Source: Nemertoderma westbladi
Lineage: Eukaryota > Xenacoelomorpha > Nemertodermatida > Nemertodermatidae
Length of the DNA stretch: 64,000 bases
Assembly: GCA_032718475.1 (NCBI GenBank)
Contig: JAUCBJ010000097.1
Coordinates: forward strand, 32,889 to 96,888
Reading direction: 5' to 3'
The notes beneath the pieces are model-generated. The model was not told where the DNA came from. It searched no databases and was given only the letters and a program-made list of their open reading frames with translations. Shown one piece after another: positions 1 to 11,460 of this stretch. Numbering within the stretch: position 1 is the first letter of the stretch; each line of letters begins with the position of its first letter. A program made the translations under genes and the position numbers.

Positions 1-97
1 TATGGCCTTCTGGTCTGTTATGTTCTTAGAATATTGGAAGCGGACCTGCGCTGCATTGAGTTACCGGTGGGATTGTTGGGAATATGAGGATGAAGAG
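1..97 (+). CDS. ANO7: ANO7-like exon A (5' end cut by window)
   Basis: The frame starting at base 2 reads MAFWSVMFLEYWKR, then a tryptophan-rich stretch ending in acidic YEDEE. This is the anoctamin 'FLEFWKR...YRWD' segment that precedes helix 1. The exon ends in phase 0 before a weak donor, GTTACT, at 98. Beyond it the frame runs on only to a TAA. The ATG at 2 is internal methionine, not a start: the family has a long N-terminal cytoplasmic domain before this point, and the exon presumably continues to the left of the window. Confidence 0.85.
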
Positions 98-322
98 GTT
101 ACTGGAATTAATTACAATCAATAAGTTAATAATTAATTAAGATTTTTTTTTCAATAATGATATCTTATTATAGCATTAAGTATATTATATATATACGTGT
201 GATATATTAATTATTGTAGCCCGTGTAAAGAAGTTGCACTCTGTGCGTTAAATTATTAAGAAACCTGATAACATTGGAGTTGGTTGTTATTATAATTACC
301 GATTCGTATTTATCCGATGTAG
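98..322 (+). other. Intron 1, short and AT-rich
   Basis: A 225-bp intron with donor GTTACT and acceptor CCGATGTAG, with a poor pyrimidine tract. No repeat or gene is visible in it. Confidence 0.7.
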
Positions 323-460
323 GAAAAACCTCGGCCGGAATTCGCTGCATTGGCTCCTGTTATGGAGAGAAACCCGATAACCGGAATGAAAGAACCTGCC
401 TTCCCCAAGAAGAGCAAGTTAATGAGAGTTATTACTGGGCTGTCTGTCATTGTAGTTATG
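323..460 (+). CDS. ANO7: ANO7-like exon B, start of helix 1
   Basis: 46 codons, phase 0 at both ends. It encodes EKPRPEFAALAP, NPITGMKEPAFP and then KLMRVITGLSVIVVM, the cytoplasmic linker and first half of transmembrane helix 1. The NPITG...EPxFP motif is diagnostic for anoctamins. The donor is GTTAGT at 461, a U at intron position +3 that recurs at exons G and H. An overlapping frame (274-465) is a shadow of this exon. Confidence 0.88.
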
Positions 461-495
461 GTTAGTAAGTTTATTATTCAAGTTAATAAAACTTA

Positions 496-910
496 CTAAG
501 TACTACAGCTACTACTAGGTCGAGCGAACTCGGACAGTGGAAATGAGATCCTTCCAGGCTTCCCGAGTCTCCAACTACTACTAGGTCGAGCGAACTCGGA
601 CAGTGGAAATGAGATCCTTCCAGGCTTCCCGATTCTCCATAGTTGTCGCAATTTCGTTTCTCCCAAGTTCAGTATCCCTTTCAAGTTGATCTATATATGT
701 TATGGCAGGTCGTCCACGACTACGCTTTCCATGAGTTGGTTGCCAGAGAAGTAGATCTGGTATGACCTCGTCTTTACTTCGCCAGCAGTGCCCACTGAAT
801 CTCAATCTGCAATAACGTGAATAGTGGTTTATACAGGTTGTATTATTGTACCATAAAGCCCGGCATTTCTCGTGTTTAGGGCTGCCCTTAGTCGTCTTGT
901 GTAGCAACAA
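496..910 (-). mobile_element. LINE fragment, C-terminal end of reverse transcriptase ORF
   Basis: Minus-strand reading gives CRLRFSGHCWRSKDE, LLLWQPTHGKRSRGRPA, ITYIDQLERDTEL and an ENREAW motif. This is the conserved C-terminal region of many invertebrate non-LTR retrotransposon ORF2 proteins. Only the extreme 3' part of the element remains (5' truncation is typical of LINEs), and its start at 910 joins unrelated sequence. The 3' tail carries TAG/AGT triplets and a 63-bp tandem duplication (see separate entry). No catalytic residues remain, so it is inactive. The clade cannot be assigned. Confidence 0.8.
511..640 (-). repeat. 63-bp tandem duplication of LINE 3' end
   Basis: ACTACTAGGTCGAGCG begins at 511 and again at 574. 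The two 63-bp units are nearly identical (CCCGAGTCTCC versus CCCGATTCTCC at their ends). The duplicated part includes the end of the ORF and the triplet-rich tail, consistent with slippage during reverse transcription. Confidence 0.85.
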
Positions 911-1796
911 TTATAATATATATATTTTTTTTTAATGGTGGTAACTAATGTGGAACATTATTTTCGCTAATCGAGATTGTTCAATTACCGAGCGTAGCGA
1001 GGTTAATGAGGTTAGCGAGGTTAATAAAGAATCGAGAATTATTTTCACGTCATTATTTATAAAATAGTTTCATTTAGCAAATGGTAAATTATGCATAATG
1101 GTAAACACGAAATGGTTAAATTTTGCTTATTCTATGATTTTATGATTCTAGAAAAATTTTTTAAAGTTGACTAATTTTATTAGAAATTATTTGTTATGTG
1201 TAATACATTGTTTAATTAGCTCAATTTTCAGGCTAGCTAGCGATTTTGCAAGATAGTTATTATTTTTTGAAAAATAAATTTAACCATTCGTTATAATTCG
1301 TTATATATAATTCGTTATAATCGTTATAGGCTATTATGTTTTTGATTAACCCCCAGACCCCCCCCCCCCCCCGCCTTAAAACAATTTAAAATATCAGTAA
1401 CCGTGATTCTAACACAAATAAACATTTAAAATTACAATTGTAAATTAATACTATCCTATTATATTGTCCTACTATAATCTGGTATATTAAATCTTTGTGA
1501 AACGGCTGGAACTTTGTCGGTGTCCCCCATGGGAGATGAAAAGTAATCAGTTGTGTTTTAAGTTCTTAATAAGTTTTTTTGTACCTTTTGAGAGCCAGAT
1601 TACAGCAAATTCCAGTCGCAACCACTATAAAGCCGGTAAATTACTTAATATAATTAATTGTATTTAAAAGCAAAGCCTTTATATAATGCTTTCTGGTATA
1701 CTACTGACAAACTATAGCAAAAAATCAATAAATACTAAATTACTCGATTCGAAACAAAGGAATTTATTCCTGTGATCAAGAAATAATACTACTACG
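911..1796. other. Intron 2 interior, no gene seen
   Basis: AT-rich intronic sequence. It holds a short dispersed repeat near 938-1060 (own entry), a 14-base C run near 1358-1371 and TAT-rich stretches. No coding potential or RNA gene is recognised. Confidence 0.6.
938..1060. repeat. Dispersed CGAGCGTAGCGAGG repeat, copy 1
   Basis: GAACATTATTTTCGCTAATC, then ACCGAGCGTAGCGAGGTTAA, then AATAAAGAATCGAGA. The same blocks recur at 63676-63790 in the same order. The flanks of both copies are weakly inverted-complementary (TTTTCxCTA...TCGAG against CTCGA...TAGTGAAAAT), as in a small inverted-repeat element. Copy 1 has an extra GAGGTTAGC-like insertion in the core. The superfamily is unknown. Confidence 0.55.
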
Positions 1797-2819
1797 ATCG
1801 GCATGCTGCATTGCAGCTGCATTATATATATAGATATATATATATAATACAAAATTGTATAAATTTTAAAACTCAAATATAGATAAATTCAACCACAGTG
1901 TGCGTGATCCGGTCAATTTATAATAATAATAAATTGAAATAAATAATTTGCGAAATAAATTTATCTTTTTAAAAACAGCGGGATATTGGTCTCCTTATTA
2001 TTTACTTCAAAATTTATTATTATTATATATATTGCATATAAATTAAGAATGCTGTGCCGGAATGTCGACAAAATTGCGCCGCCACAACTCCCTATCACCC
2101 ATGACATTTGCTAGATCATCCGCATCTTCAAGGCCAGTGTCCTTTAAGATGCGTCTCAAGAAAGTCATGGGCTGTCCACCATGCTTATTCACTCCATGAG
2201 GCTGCCAAAGTACAAGATTATGCACTGCCTGGTCCTCACGGCGAAAGCAATGTCCTGCAAAGCGGAGGCGTCGTTGTTCTAGTGTCAAGCTTGGGGGAAC
2301 CAATGAGTCACCTCCAATGTTATATAGTGTCTGGTTGGAGATGTGTGCATTGTACTTGACACAATGAACCCGGCGTAGCATTCTTGTGAATGTGCCATCC
2401 AGAGATTTGGTGTCCTCAGCAGTTAGAGCCCAGCATGGACTCTCGTAGAGGTGTACTGGAACTACTGCTGCTCTAAATAATCGGACCTTAAGTTTCCGAT
2501 TAATTCTCGGTGACTTCCAAATCCTGGAAAGCCTATTCAAGGCTGCCGATTCCTTTCCCTTACGTATTCGAAGGTCCTCACCTGACTTCCGGATCCATGA
2601 TCCCAGGTAACAGAAGTCGTCCACATGCTCAAGCATACCATCCTTTGAGCTTATGCTCATCCGATCAGAGACTTGCTGAGGACTTTCAAAGTTAACTGTC
2701 AACATTTTGGTCTTTTTGGAGTTAATGAAAACACCAACACTAGAAGCAGCATGTTCTAATGAGCTGAGGAGCCGTTGGGCTCCCTCTAGTAATTCCATCA
2801 AGAGAAACTGGTACTCCAA
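1790..2819 (-). mobile_element. 5'-truncated LINE, reverse transcriptase C-terminal part, tail interrupted
   Basis: The minus-strand ORF 2819-2043 encodes the region after the catalytic palm: EGAQRLLSSLEHA, FCYLGSWIRKSGE, RLFRAAVVPVHLYES, LRFAGHCFRREDQ, HGVNKHGGQPMTFLRRIL, ending RNFVDIPAQHS. It is the same family as the plus-strand copy at 59310-60236. That copy is followed directly by a tail beginning ATGCAGCTGCAATGCAGCAT. Here the stop at 2043 is followed (toward lower coordinates) by about 220 bp of AT-rich sequence before the same tail appears at 1797-1822, so the tail has been split. The catalytic residues are absent; the copy is dead. Confidence 0.82.
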
Positions 2820-3261
2820 AACGTCGTTAAATAATAAAGTTTTTCGCCTTTAATTTCGATTTAGTATCAAATCATTTGAATTTGATTACTAGATAGATTG
2901 CCATATATTTTTCCTATGATATTACATTGTCTATGGAATATTAAATATATATTAAGATAATTGTGATTGGCTTCGACTTGCACAATTTATAATCTATAAA
3001 AATATATATATTCTATATTTTATATTTATATTTCGTTATATTACATTTTTCAATAAATATATATAACACTCAAAGTAACGTAAAAAATAGCTACTTCTGC
3101 AAATTCTGGAAAAAAATTAATAAATTATATTATTATTATTTATATTATTTTTTTATATTTTTATTTATTTTTAATATTATATTTTATTTATTTTTAATAT
3201 TATATTTTATTTATTATATATATTTATTTAAATTAATAAAATATATTTAACTTTATTTCAG
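2820..3261 (+). other. Intron 2 end, AT-rich
   Basis: Strongly AT-rich sequence with TTTATTTTTAATATTATAT-type short repeats (about 3130-3230), ending in the acceptor TTTATTTCAG of exon C. No gene or recognisable element. Confidence 0.7.
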
Positions 3262-3463
3262 ATGGCAATTGTTGTAATTTTCCTCATCGGAGTGGTTCTG
3301 TATCGAGCCCTTATAATGATTCCTTTGTTCCAATCTAAGAACCAGGTTCTACGACACCAGGCCCAGAATATATCCAACCTCACTGGAGCCGTGGTACAAC
3401 TTATACTTATATTGATATTTAGTGTCGTTTATCAGAAGGTTGCTCTTAGACTAACTCAATGGG
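3262..3463 (+). CDS. ANO7: ANO7-like exon C, helices 1-2 region
   Basis: Starts after TTTATTTCAG in phase 0 and ends TGG G before a strong donor GTAAGT (phase 1). It encodes MAIVVIFLIGVVLYRALI (rest of helix 1), a polar loop, ISNLTGAVVQLILILIFSVV (helix 2) and YQKVALRLTQW. This matches the family pattern 'LTGxxxNLxxI...LTxWE', completed by the next exon (EMHRTQ). Reading beyond 3463 gives intron. Confidence 0.92.
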
Positions 3464-3587
3464 GTAAGTTGACTTTAATCGAACTATTTACACTTTTTAT
3501 TATAATTTTAGTTGTTTAAACAATTAATTAATTCCTCACGAATTAAATATCAGGTTATACAGATACTAATGATTTCTTTGTTGTTAG

Positions 3588-6500
3588 TGTAGTTCTTATT
3601 GCATGTACGTACAGTGTGTGTACGTGTAGTTCTTATTGCATGTACGTACAGTGTGTGTACGTGTAGTTCTTATTGCATGTACGTACAGTGTGTGTACGTG
3701 TATTTCTTATTGCATGTACGTACAGTGTGTGTACGTGTAGTTCTTATTGCATGTACGTACAGTATGTGTACGTGTAGTTCTTATTGCATGTACGTACAGT
3801 ATGTGTACGTGTAGTTCTTATTGCATGTACGTACAGTGTGTGTACGTGTAGTTCTTATTGTGTGTACGTACAGTATGTGTACGTGTAGTTCTTATTGCAT
3901 GTACGTACAGTGTGTGTACGTGTATTTCTTATTGCATGTACGTACAGTGTGTGTACGTGTATTTCTTATTGCATGTACGTACAGTGTGTGTACGTGTAGT
4001 TCTTATTGCATGTACGTACAGTGTGTGTACGTGTAGTTCTTATTGCATGTACGTTCGGTATGTGTACGTGTAGTTCTTATTGCATGTACGTACAGTGTGT
4101 GTACGTGTAGTTCTTATTGCATGTACGTACAGTGTGTGTACGTGTAGTTCTTATTGCATGTACGTACAGTATGTGTACGTGTAGTTCTTAATGCATGTAC
4201 GTTCGGTATGTGTACGTGTAGTTCTTATTGCATGTACGTACAGTGTGTGTACGTGTAGTTCTTATTGCATGTACGTACAGTGTGTGTACGTGTAGTTCTT
4301 ATTGCATGTACGTTCAGTATGTGTACGTGTAGTTCTTATTGCATGTACGTTCGGTATGTGTACGTGTAGTTCTTATTGCATGTACGTACAGTGTGTGTAC
4401 GTGTAGTTCTTATTGCATGTACGTACAGTATGTGTACGTGTGGTTCTTATTGCATGTACGTACAGTATGTGTACGTGTAGTTCTTATTGCATGTACGTAC
4501 AGTATGTGTACGTGTAGTTCTTATTGCATGTACGTACAGTGTGTGTACGTGTAGTTCTTATTGCATGTACGTTCGGTATGTGTACGTGTAGTTCTTATTG
4601 CATGTACGTACAGTGTGTGTACGTGTGGTTCTTATTGCATGTACGTACAGTGTGTGTACGTGTAGTTCTTATTGCATGTACGTACAGTATGTGTACGTGT
4701 AGTTCTTATTGCATGTACGTACAGTGTGTGTACGTGTAGTTCTTATTGCATGTACGTACAGTATGTGTACGTGTAGTTCTTATTGCATGTACGTACAGTA
4801 TGTGTACGTGTAGTTCTTATTGCATGTACGTACGTACAGTGTGTGTACGTGTAGTTCTTATTGCATGTACGTTCGGTATGTGTACGTGTAGTTCTTATTG
4901 CATGTACGTACAGTATGTGTACGTGTAGTTCTTATTGCATTTACGTTCAGTGTGTGTACGTGTAGTTCTTATTGCATGTACGTTCGGTATGTGTACGTGT
5001 AGTTCTTATTGCATGTACGTACAGTATGTGTACGTGTAGTTCTTATTGCATGTACGTACAGTGTGTGTACGTGTAGTTCTTATTGCATGTACGTTCGGTA
5101 TGTGTACGTGTAGTTCTTATTGCATGTACGTACAGTATGTGTACGTGTAGTTCTTATTGCATGTACGTTCAGTATGTGTACGTGTAGTTCTTATTGCATG
5201 TACGTACAGTGTGTGTACGTATAGTTCTTATTGCATGTACGTACAGTATGTGTACGTGTAGTTCTTATTGCATGTACGTACAGTGTGTGTACGTGTAGTT
5301 CTTATTGCATGTACGTACAGTGTGTGTACGTGTAGTTCTTATTGCATGTACGTTCAGTATGTGTACGTGTAGTTCTTATTGCATGTACGTACAGTGTGTG
5401 TACGTGTAGTTCTTATTGCATGTACGTACAGTGTGTGTACGTGTAGCTCTTATTGCATGTACGTTCAGTATGTGTACGTGTAGTTCTTATTGCATGTACG
5501 TACAGTGTGTGTACGTGTAGTTCTTATTGCATGTACGTACAGTGTGTGTACGTGTAGTTCTTATTGCATGTACGTACAGTATGTGTACGTGTAGTTCTTA
5601 TTGCATGTACGTTCAGTATGTGTACGTGTAGTTCTTATTGCATGTACGTTCAGTATGTGTACGTGTAGTTCTTATTGCATGTACGTACAGTATGTGTACG
5701 TGTGGTTCTTATTGCATGTACGTACAGTATGTGTACGTGTAGTTCTTATTGCATGTACGTACAGTATGTGTACGTGTAGTTCTTATTGCATGTACGTACA
5801 GTGTGTGTACGTGTAGTTCTTATTGCATGTACGTACAGTATGTGTACGTGTAGTTCTTATTGCATGTACGTACAGTATGTGTACGTGTAGTTCTTATTGC
5901 ATGTACGTACAGTGTGTGTACGTGTAGTTCTTATTGCATGTACGTTCGGTATGTGTACGTGTAGTTCTTATTGCATGTACGTTCGGTATGTGTACGTGTA
6001 GTTCTTATTGCATGTACGTACAGTGTGTGTACGTGTAGTTCTTATTGCATGTACGTACAGTATGTGTACGTGTAGTTCTTATTGCATGTACGTACAGTGT
6101 GTGTACGTGTAGTTCTTATTGCATGTACGTACAGTGTGTGTACGTGTAGTTCTTATTGCATGTACGTACAGTGTGTGTACGTGTAGTTCTTATTGCATGT
6201 ACGTACAGTGTGTGTACGTGTAGTTCTTATTGCATGTACGTTCAGTATGTGTACGTGCAGTTCTTATTGCATGTACGTACAGTATGTGTACGTGTAGTTC
6301 TTATTGCATGTACGTACAGTGTGTGTACGTGTAGTTCTTATTGCATGTACGTACAGTGTGTGTACGTGTAGTTCTTATTGCATGTACGTACAGTGTGTGT
6401 ACGTGTAGTTCTTATTGCATGTACGTACAGTGTGTGTACGTGTAGTTCTTATTGTGTGTACGTACAGTATGTGTACGTGTACTTCTTATTGCATGTACGT

Positions 6501-7088
6501 ACAGTGTGTGTACGTGTAGTTCTTATTGCATGTACGTTCGGTATGTGATCGTGTAGTTCTTATTGCATGTACGTACAGTATGTGTACGTGTAGTTCTTAT
6601 TGTGTGTACGTACAGTATGTGTACGTGCAGTTCTTATTGCATGTACGTACAGTATGTGTACGTGTAGTTCTTATTGTGTGTACGTACAGTATGTGTACGT
6701 GTAGTTCTTATTGCATGTACGTACAGTGTGTGTACGTGTAGTTCTTATTGCATGTACGTACAGTGTGTGTACGTGTAGTTCTTATTGTGTGTACGTACAG
6801 TATGTGTACGTGTAGTTCTTATTGCATGTACGTACAGTGTGTGTACGTGTAGTTCTTATTGCATGTACGTTCGGTATGTGTACGTCTAGTTCTTATTGCA
6901 TGTACGTACAGTATGTGTACGTGTAGTTCTTATTGTGTGTACGTACAGTACAGTATGTGTACGTGTAGTTCTTATTGCATGTACGTACAGTATGTGTACG
7001 TGTAGTTCTTATTGTGTGTACGTACAGTATGTGTACGTGTAGTTCTTATTGTGTGTACGTACAGTATGTGTACGTGTAGTTCTTATTG
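3588..7088. repeat. 37-bp minisatellite array, about 95 units
   Basis: Tandem head-to-tail array in intron 3. Each 37-bp unit contains TTCTTATTGCATGTACGTAC followed by AGTGTGTGTACGTGTAG. The main variants are CAGTATGTG for CAGTGTGTG, CGTTCGGTATG, and TGTGTGTACG for TGCATGTACG. A few units carry small indels (e.g. ATGTACGTACGTACAG near 4830, ACAGTACAGTATG near 6945). The alternating purine-pyrimidine TGTGTGTACGTGT part could adopt Z-DNA. Short open frames of about 71 codons repeating here (YCMYVQCVYV pattern) are artefacts of the repeat. The last unit is interrupted by a LINE scrap at 7089. Confidence 0.97.
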
Positions 7089-7187
7089 AGACGCATCTTA
7101 AAAGCACATTGGCCTTGAAGATGCGGATAATCCCATATGGGATAGGGAGTTTTGGCGGCGCAATTATGTCGATAAGCCGGCATAGAA
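7089..7187 (+). mobile_element. LINE 3' scrap inserted in the last 37-bp unit
   Basis: 99 bp matching the 3' end of the LINE at 59310-60236 (shared GAGACGCATCTTAAA, GGCCTTGAAGATGCGGAT, GGCGGCGCAATT and AGCCGGCA blocks). It is flanked by direct repeats TTCTTATTG at 7080-7088 and 7188-7196, and TTCTTATTGCA is also part of the 37-bp unit. The simplest reading is a heavily 5'-truncated LINE insertion into the array with a 9-bp target duplication. Confidence 0.75.
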
Positions 7188-7196
7188 TTCTTATTG

Positions 7197-7292
7197 CACC
7201 ATATTATATATTCCATATTATGGAAACCAATTAGATAGTCAGATAGAGACACAAGTTACAATTCCCTAGTATTATATTCTTATTTTTTTTAG
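7197..7292 (+). other. Intron 3 end with acceptor
   Basis: Unique AT-rich sequence ending in a good pyrimidine tract, TATTTTTTTTAG, just before exon D. Confidence 0.6.
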
Positions 7293-7459
7293 AAATGCAC
7301 CGCACGCAGTCGGAGTTTGAAAGCAACTACACATTTAAGGTGTTTATATTCCAGTTCGTAAATTTCTATTCTTCCATTATCTATATCGCCTTCTTCAAGG
7401 GAAAGTTTGTCGGTTATCCAGGGCATTACAACCAGTTGTTTGGCCTCAGAAGCGAAGAG
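7293..7459 (+). CDS. ANO7: ANO7-like exon D, helix 3 region
   Basis: Enters in phase 1 (G from exon C plus AA) to give [20 protein letters not shown], then [36 protein letters not shown]. [24 protein letters not shown] is one of the best-conserved anoctamin blocks. It ends in phase 0 at GAG before donor GTAGGT. A minus-strand frame (7289-7474) is only a shadow. Confidence 0.95.
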
Positions 7460-7650
7460 GTAGGTTATTAACAATCAGTTATTATGTCTCAGAAATAGCA
7501 CTCTAGCAAGTATATTTGTCGTTAATGTCGAGTAGTACTTTGCACCAAATTAATTCACACAATTAATTGAATTGTATACTTATTATTTTAAACAAAGCTG
7601 GCAAACAGTGGAGCAAACTGGAGGCGACCTAACGGCTCCTCGTTCGATAG
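7460..7650 (+). other. Intron 4 start
   Basis: Unique sequence between the exon D donor and the 36-bp array; no feature recognised. Confidence 0.6.
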
Positions 7651-10600
7651 CTGCTACCCGAAGGTAGGGGTGGGCGCTACTCCTATCTGCTACCCGAAGG
7701 TAGGGGTGGGCGCTACTTCTATCTGCTACCCGAAGGTAGGGGTGGGCGCTACTCCTATCTGCTACCCGAAGGTAGGGGTGGGCGCTACTCCTATCTGGTA
7801 CCCGAGGGTAGGGGTGGGAGCTACTCCTATCTGGCACCCGAAGGTAGGGGTGGGCGCCACTCCTATCTGCTACCCGAAGGTGGGGGAGGGCGCTACTCCT
7901 ATCTGCTACCCGAAGGTAGGGGTGGGCGCTACTCCTATCTGCTACCATAAGGTAGGGGTGGACGCTACTCCTATCTGCTACCCGAAGGTAAGGGATGGCG
8001 CTACTTCTATCTGCTACCCGAAGGTAGGGGTGGGCGCTACTCCTGTCTGCTACCATAAGGTAGGGGTGGGCGCTATTCCTATCTGCTACCCGAAAGTAGG
8101 GGAGGGCGCTACTCCTATCTGCTACCCAAAGGTAGGGGTCGGCGCTACTCCTATCTGCTACCCGAAGGTAGGGGTGGAAGCTACTCCTATCTGGTACCCG
8201 AGGGTAGGGGTGGGCGCTACTCCTATCTGCTACCCGAAGGTAGGGGTGGGCGCTACTCCTATCTGCTACCCGAAGGTAGGGGTGGGCGCTACTCCTATCT
8301 GCTACCCGAAGGTAGGGGTGAGCGCTACTCCTATCTGGTACCCGAGGGTAGGGGTGGGCGCTACTCCTATCTGCTACCCGAAGGTAGGGGTGGGCGCTAC
8401 TCCTATCTGGTACCCGAGGGTAGGGGTGGGCGCTACTCCTATCTGCTACCCGAAGGTAGGGGTGGGCGCTACTCCTATCTGCTACCCGAAGGTGGGGGAG
8501 GGCGCTACTCATATCTGCTACCCGAAGGTAGGGGTGGGCGCTACTCCTATCTACTACCCGAATGTAGGGATGGGCGCTACTCCTATCTGCTAACCGAAGG
8601 TAGGGGTGGGCGCTACTCCTATCTGGTACCCGAGGGTAGGGGTGGGCGCTACTCCTATCTGGTACCCGAATGTAGGGATGGGCGCTACTCCTATCTGCTA
8701 TCCGAAGGTTGGGGTGGACGCTACTCCTATCTGGTACCCGAGGGTAGGGGTGAGCGCTACTCCTATCTGCTACCCGAAGGTATGGGAGGGCGCTACTCCT
8801 ATCTGCTACCCGAAGGTAGGGGTGGGCGCTACTCCTATCTGGTACCCGAAGGTAGGGGTAAGCGCTACTCATATCTGCTACCCGAAAGTAGGGGTGGGCG
8901 CTACTCCTATCTGCTACCCGAAGGTAGGGGTGGGCGCTACTCCTATCTGCTACCCGAAGGTAGGGTTCTGCGCTACTCCTATCTGCTACCCGAAGGTAGG
9001 GGTGGGCGCTACTCCTATCTGCTACCCGAAGGTAGGGGTGGGCGCTACTCCTATCTGCTACCCGAATGTAGGGATGGGCGCTACTCCTATCTGCTACCCG
9101 AGAGTAAGAGTGGGAGCTACTCCTATCTGCTACCCGAATGTAGGGGTGGGCGCTACTCCTATCTGCTACCCGAAGGTAGGGGTGGGCGCTACTCCTATCT
9201 GCAACCCGAAGGTAGGGGTGGGCGCTACTCCTATCTGCTACCCGAAGGTATGGGTGGGCGCTACTCCTATCTGCTACCCGAATGTAGGGGTGGGCGCTAC
9301 TCCTATCTGCTACCATAAGGTAGGGGTGGGCGCTACTCCTATCTGCTACCATAAGGTAGGGGTGGGCGCTACTCCTATCTGCTACCCGAAGGTAGGGGTG
9401 GGCGCTACTCCTATCTGCTACCCGAAGGTAGGGGTGGGCGCTATTCCTATGTGCTACCCGAAGGTAGGGATGGGCGCTACTCCTACCTGCTACCCGAAGG
9501 TAGGGGTGGGAGCTACTCATATCTGCTACCCGAAGGTAGGGGTGGGCGCTACTCCTATATGCTACCCGAAGGTAGGGGTGGGCGCTACTCCTATCTGCTA
9601 CCATAAGGTTGGGGTCGACGCTACTCCTATCTGCTACCCGAAGGTAGGGGAGGGCGCCACTCCTATCTGCTACCCGAAGGTGGGGGAGGGCGCTACTCCT
9701 ATCTGCTACCCGAAGGTAGGGGTGGGGCTACTCCTATCTGCTACCATAAGGTAGGGGTGGACGCTACTCCTATCTGCTACCCGAAGGTAAGGGATGGCGC
9801 TACTTCTATCTGCTACCCGAAGGTAGGGGTGGGCGCTACTCCTGTCTGCTACCATAAGGTAGGGGTGGGCGCTATTCCTATCTGCTACCCGAAAGTAGGG
9901 GAGGGCGCTACTCCTATCTGCTACCCAAAGGTAGGGGTCGGCGCTACTCCTATCTGCCACCCGAAGGTAGGGGTGGAAGCTATTCCTATCTGCTACCCGA
10001 AGGTAGGGGTGGGCGCTACTCCTATCTGCTACCCGAAGGTAGGGGTGAGCGCTACTCCTATCTGGTACCCGAGGGTAGGGGTGGGCGCTACTCCTATCTG
10101 CTACCCGAAGGTAGGGGTGGGCGCTACTCCTATCTGGTACCCGAGGGTAGGGGTGGGCGCTACTCCTATCTGCTACCCGAAGGTAGGGGTGGGCGCTACT
10201 CCTATTTGCTACCCGAAGGTGGGGGAGGGCGCTACTCCTATCTGCTACCCTGAAGGTAGGGGTGGGCGCTACTCCTATCTACTACCCGAATGTAGGGATG
10301 GGCGCTACTCCTATCTGCTAACCGAAGGTAGGGGTGGGCGCTACTCCTATCTGCTATCCGAAGGTTGGGGTGGACGCTACTCCTATCTGCTACCCGAAGG
10401 TAGGGGTAAGCGCTACTCATATCTGCTACCCGAAAGTAGGGGTGGGCGCTACTCCTATCTGCTACCCGAAGGTAGGGGTGGGCGCTACTCCTATCTGCTA
10501 CCCGAAGGTAGGGTTCTGCGCTACTCCTATCTGCTACCCGAAGGTAGGGGTGGGCGCTACTCCTATCTGCTACCCGAAGGTAGGGGTGGGCGCTACTCCT

Positions 10601-11460
10601 ATCTGCTACCCGAATGTAGGGATGGGCGCTACTCCTATCTGCTACCCGAGAGTAAGAGTGGGAGCTACTCCTATCTGCTACCCGAGGGTAGGTGTGGGCG
10701 CTACTCCTATCTGCTCGGAAGGTAGGGGTGGGCGCTACTCCTATCTGCTACCCGAAGGTAGGGGTGGGCGCTACTCCTATCTGCTACCCGAATGTAGGGG
10801 TGGGCGCTACTCCTATCTGCTACCCGAAGGTAGGGGTGGGCGCTACTCCTATCTGCAACCCGAAGGTAGGGGTGGGCGCTACTCCTATCTGCTACCCGAA
10901 GGTATGGGTGGGCGCTACTCCTATCTGCTACCCGAATGTAGGGGTGGGCGCTACTCCTATCTGCTAACCGAAGGTAGGGGTGGGCGCTACTCCTATCTGC
11001 TATCCGAAGGTTGGGGTGGACGCTACTCCTATCTGCTACCCGAAGGTAGGGGTAAGCGCTACTCATATCTGCTACCCGAAAGTAGGGGTGGACGCTACTC
11101 CTATCTGGTACCCGAGGGTAGGGGTGGGCGCTACTCCTATCTGCTACCCGAAGGTAGGGGAGGGCGCTACTCCCTGCTACCCGAAGGTAGGGGTGGGCGC
11201 TACTCCTATCTGCTACCCGAAGGTAGGGGTGGGCGCTACTCCTATCTGCTACCCGAAGATAGGGGTGGGCGCTACCCCTACCTGCTCCCCGAAGGTAGGG
11301 GTGGGCGCTACTCCTATCTACTACACGAATGTAGGGATGGACGCTACTCCTATCTGCTACCCGAAGGTAGGGGTGGACGCTACTCCTATCTGGTACCCGA
11401 GGGTAGGGGTGGGAGCTACTCCTATCTGGTACCCGAGGGTAGGGGTGGGCGCTACTCCTA
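7651..11460. repeat. 36-bp minisatellite array, about 106 units
   Basis: Each unit contains CTACCCGAAGGTAGGGGT followed by GGGCGCTACTCCTATCTG. Because 36 is a multiple of three and most units lack stops, several frames stay open on both strands (for example 673 codons on the minus strand with a VADRSSAHPYLR repeat, and plus-strand frames with VGVGATPICYPK or EGRGGRYSYLLP). These are not genes. Variant units (CCATAAGG, CCGAATGTAGG, GGTTCTGCG, AACCGAAGG) recur in the same order about 1.8 kb apart (7951 and 9750) and about 0.65 kb apart (10321 and 10967), so blocks of many units have been duplicated. The plus strand has clustered G runs (GGTAGGGGTGGG) that could support G-quadruplexes. Confidence 0.97.

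Noticed and set aside
274-465. 63-codon ORF as a separate small gene
   Set aside because: It overlaps anoctamin exon B in a different frame; the exon reading matches the family and splice phases.
3588-7088. CRISPR-like array or repeat protein genes
   Set aside because: Units are contiguous with no unique spacers, the setting is a eukaryotic intron, and the 71-codon frames are cut by regular stops.
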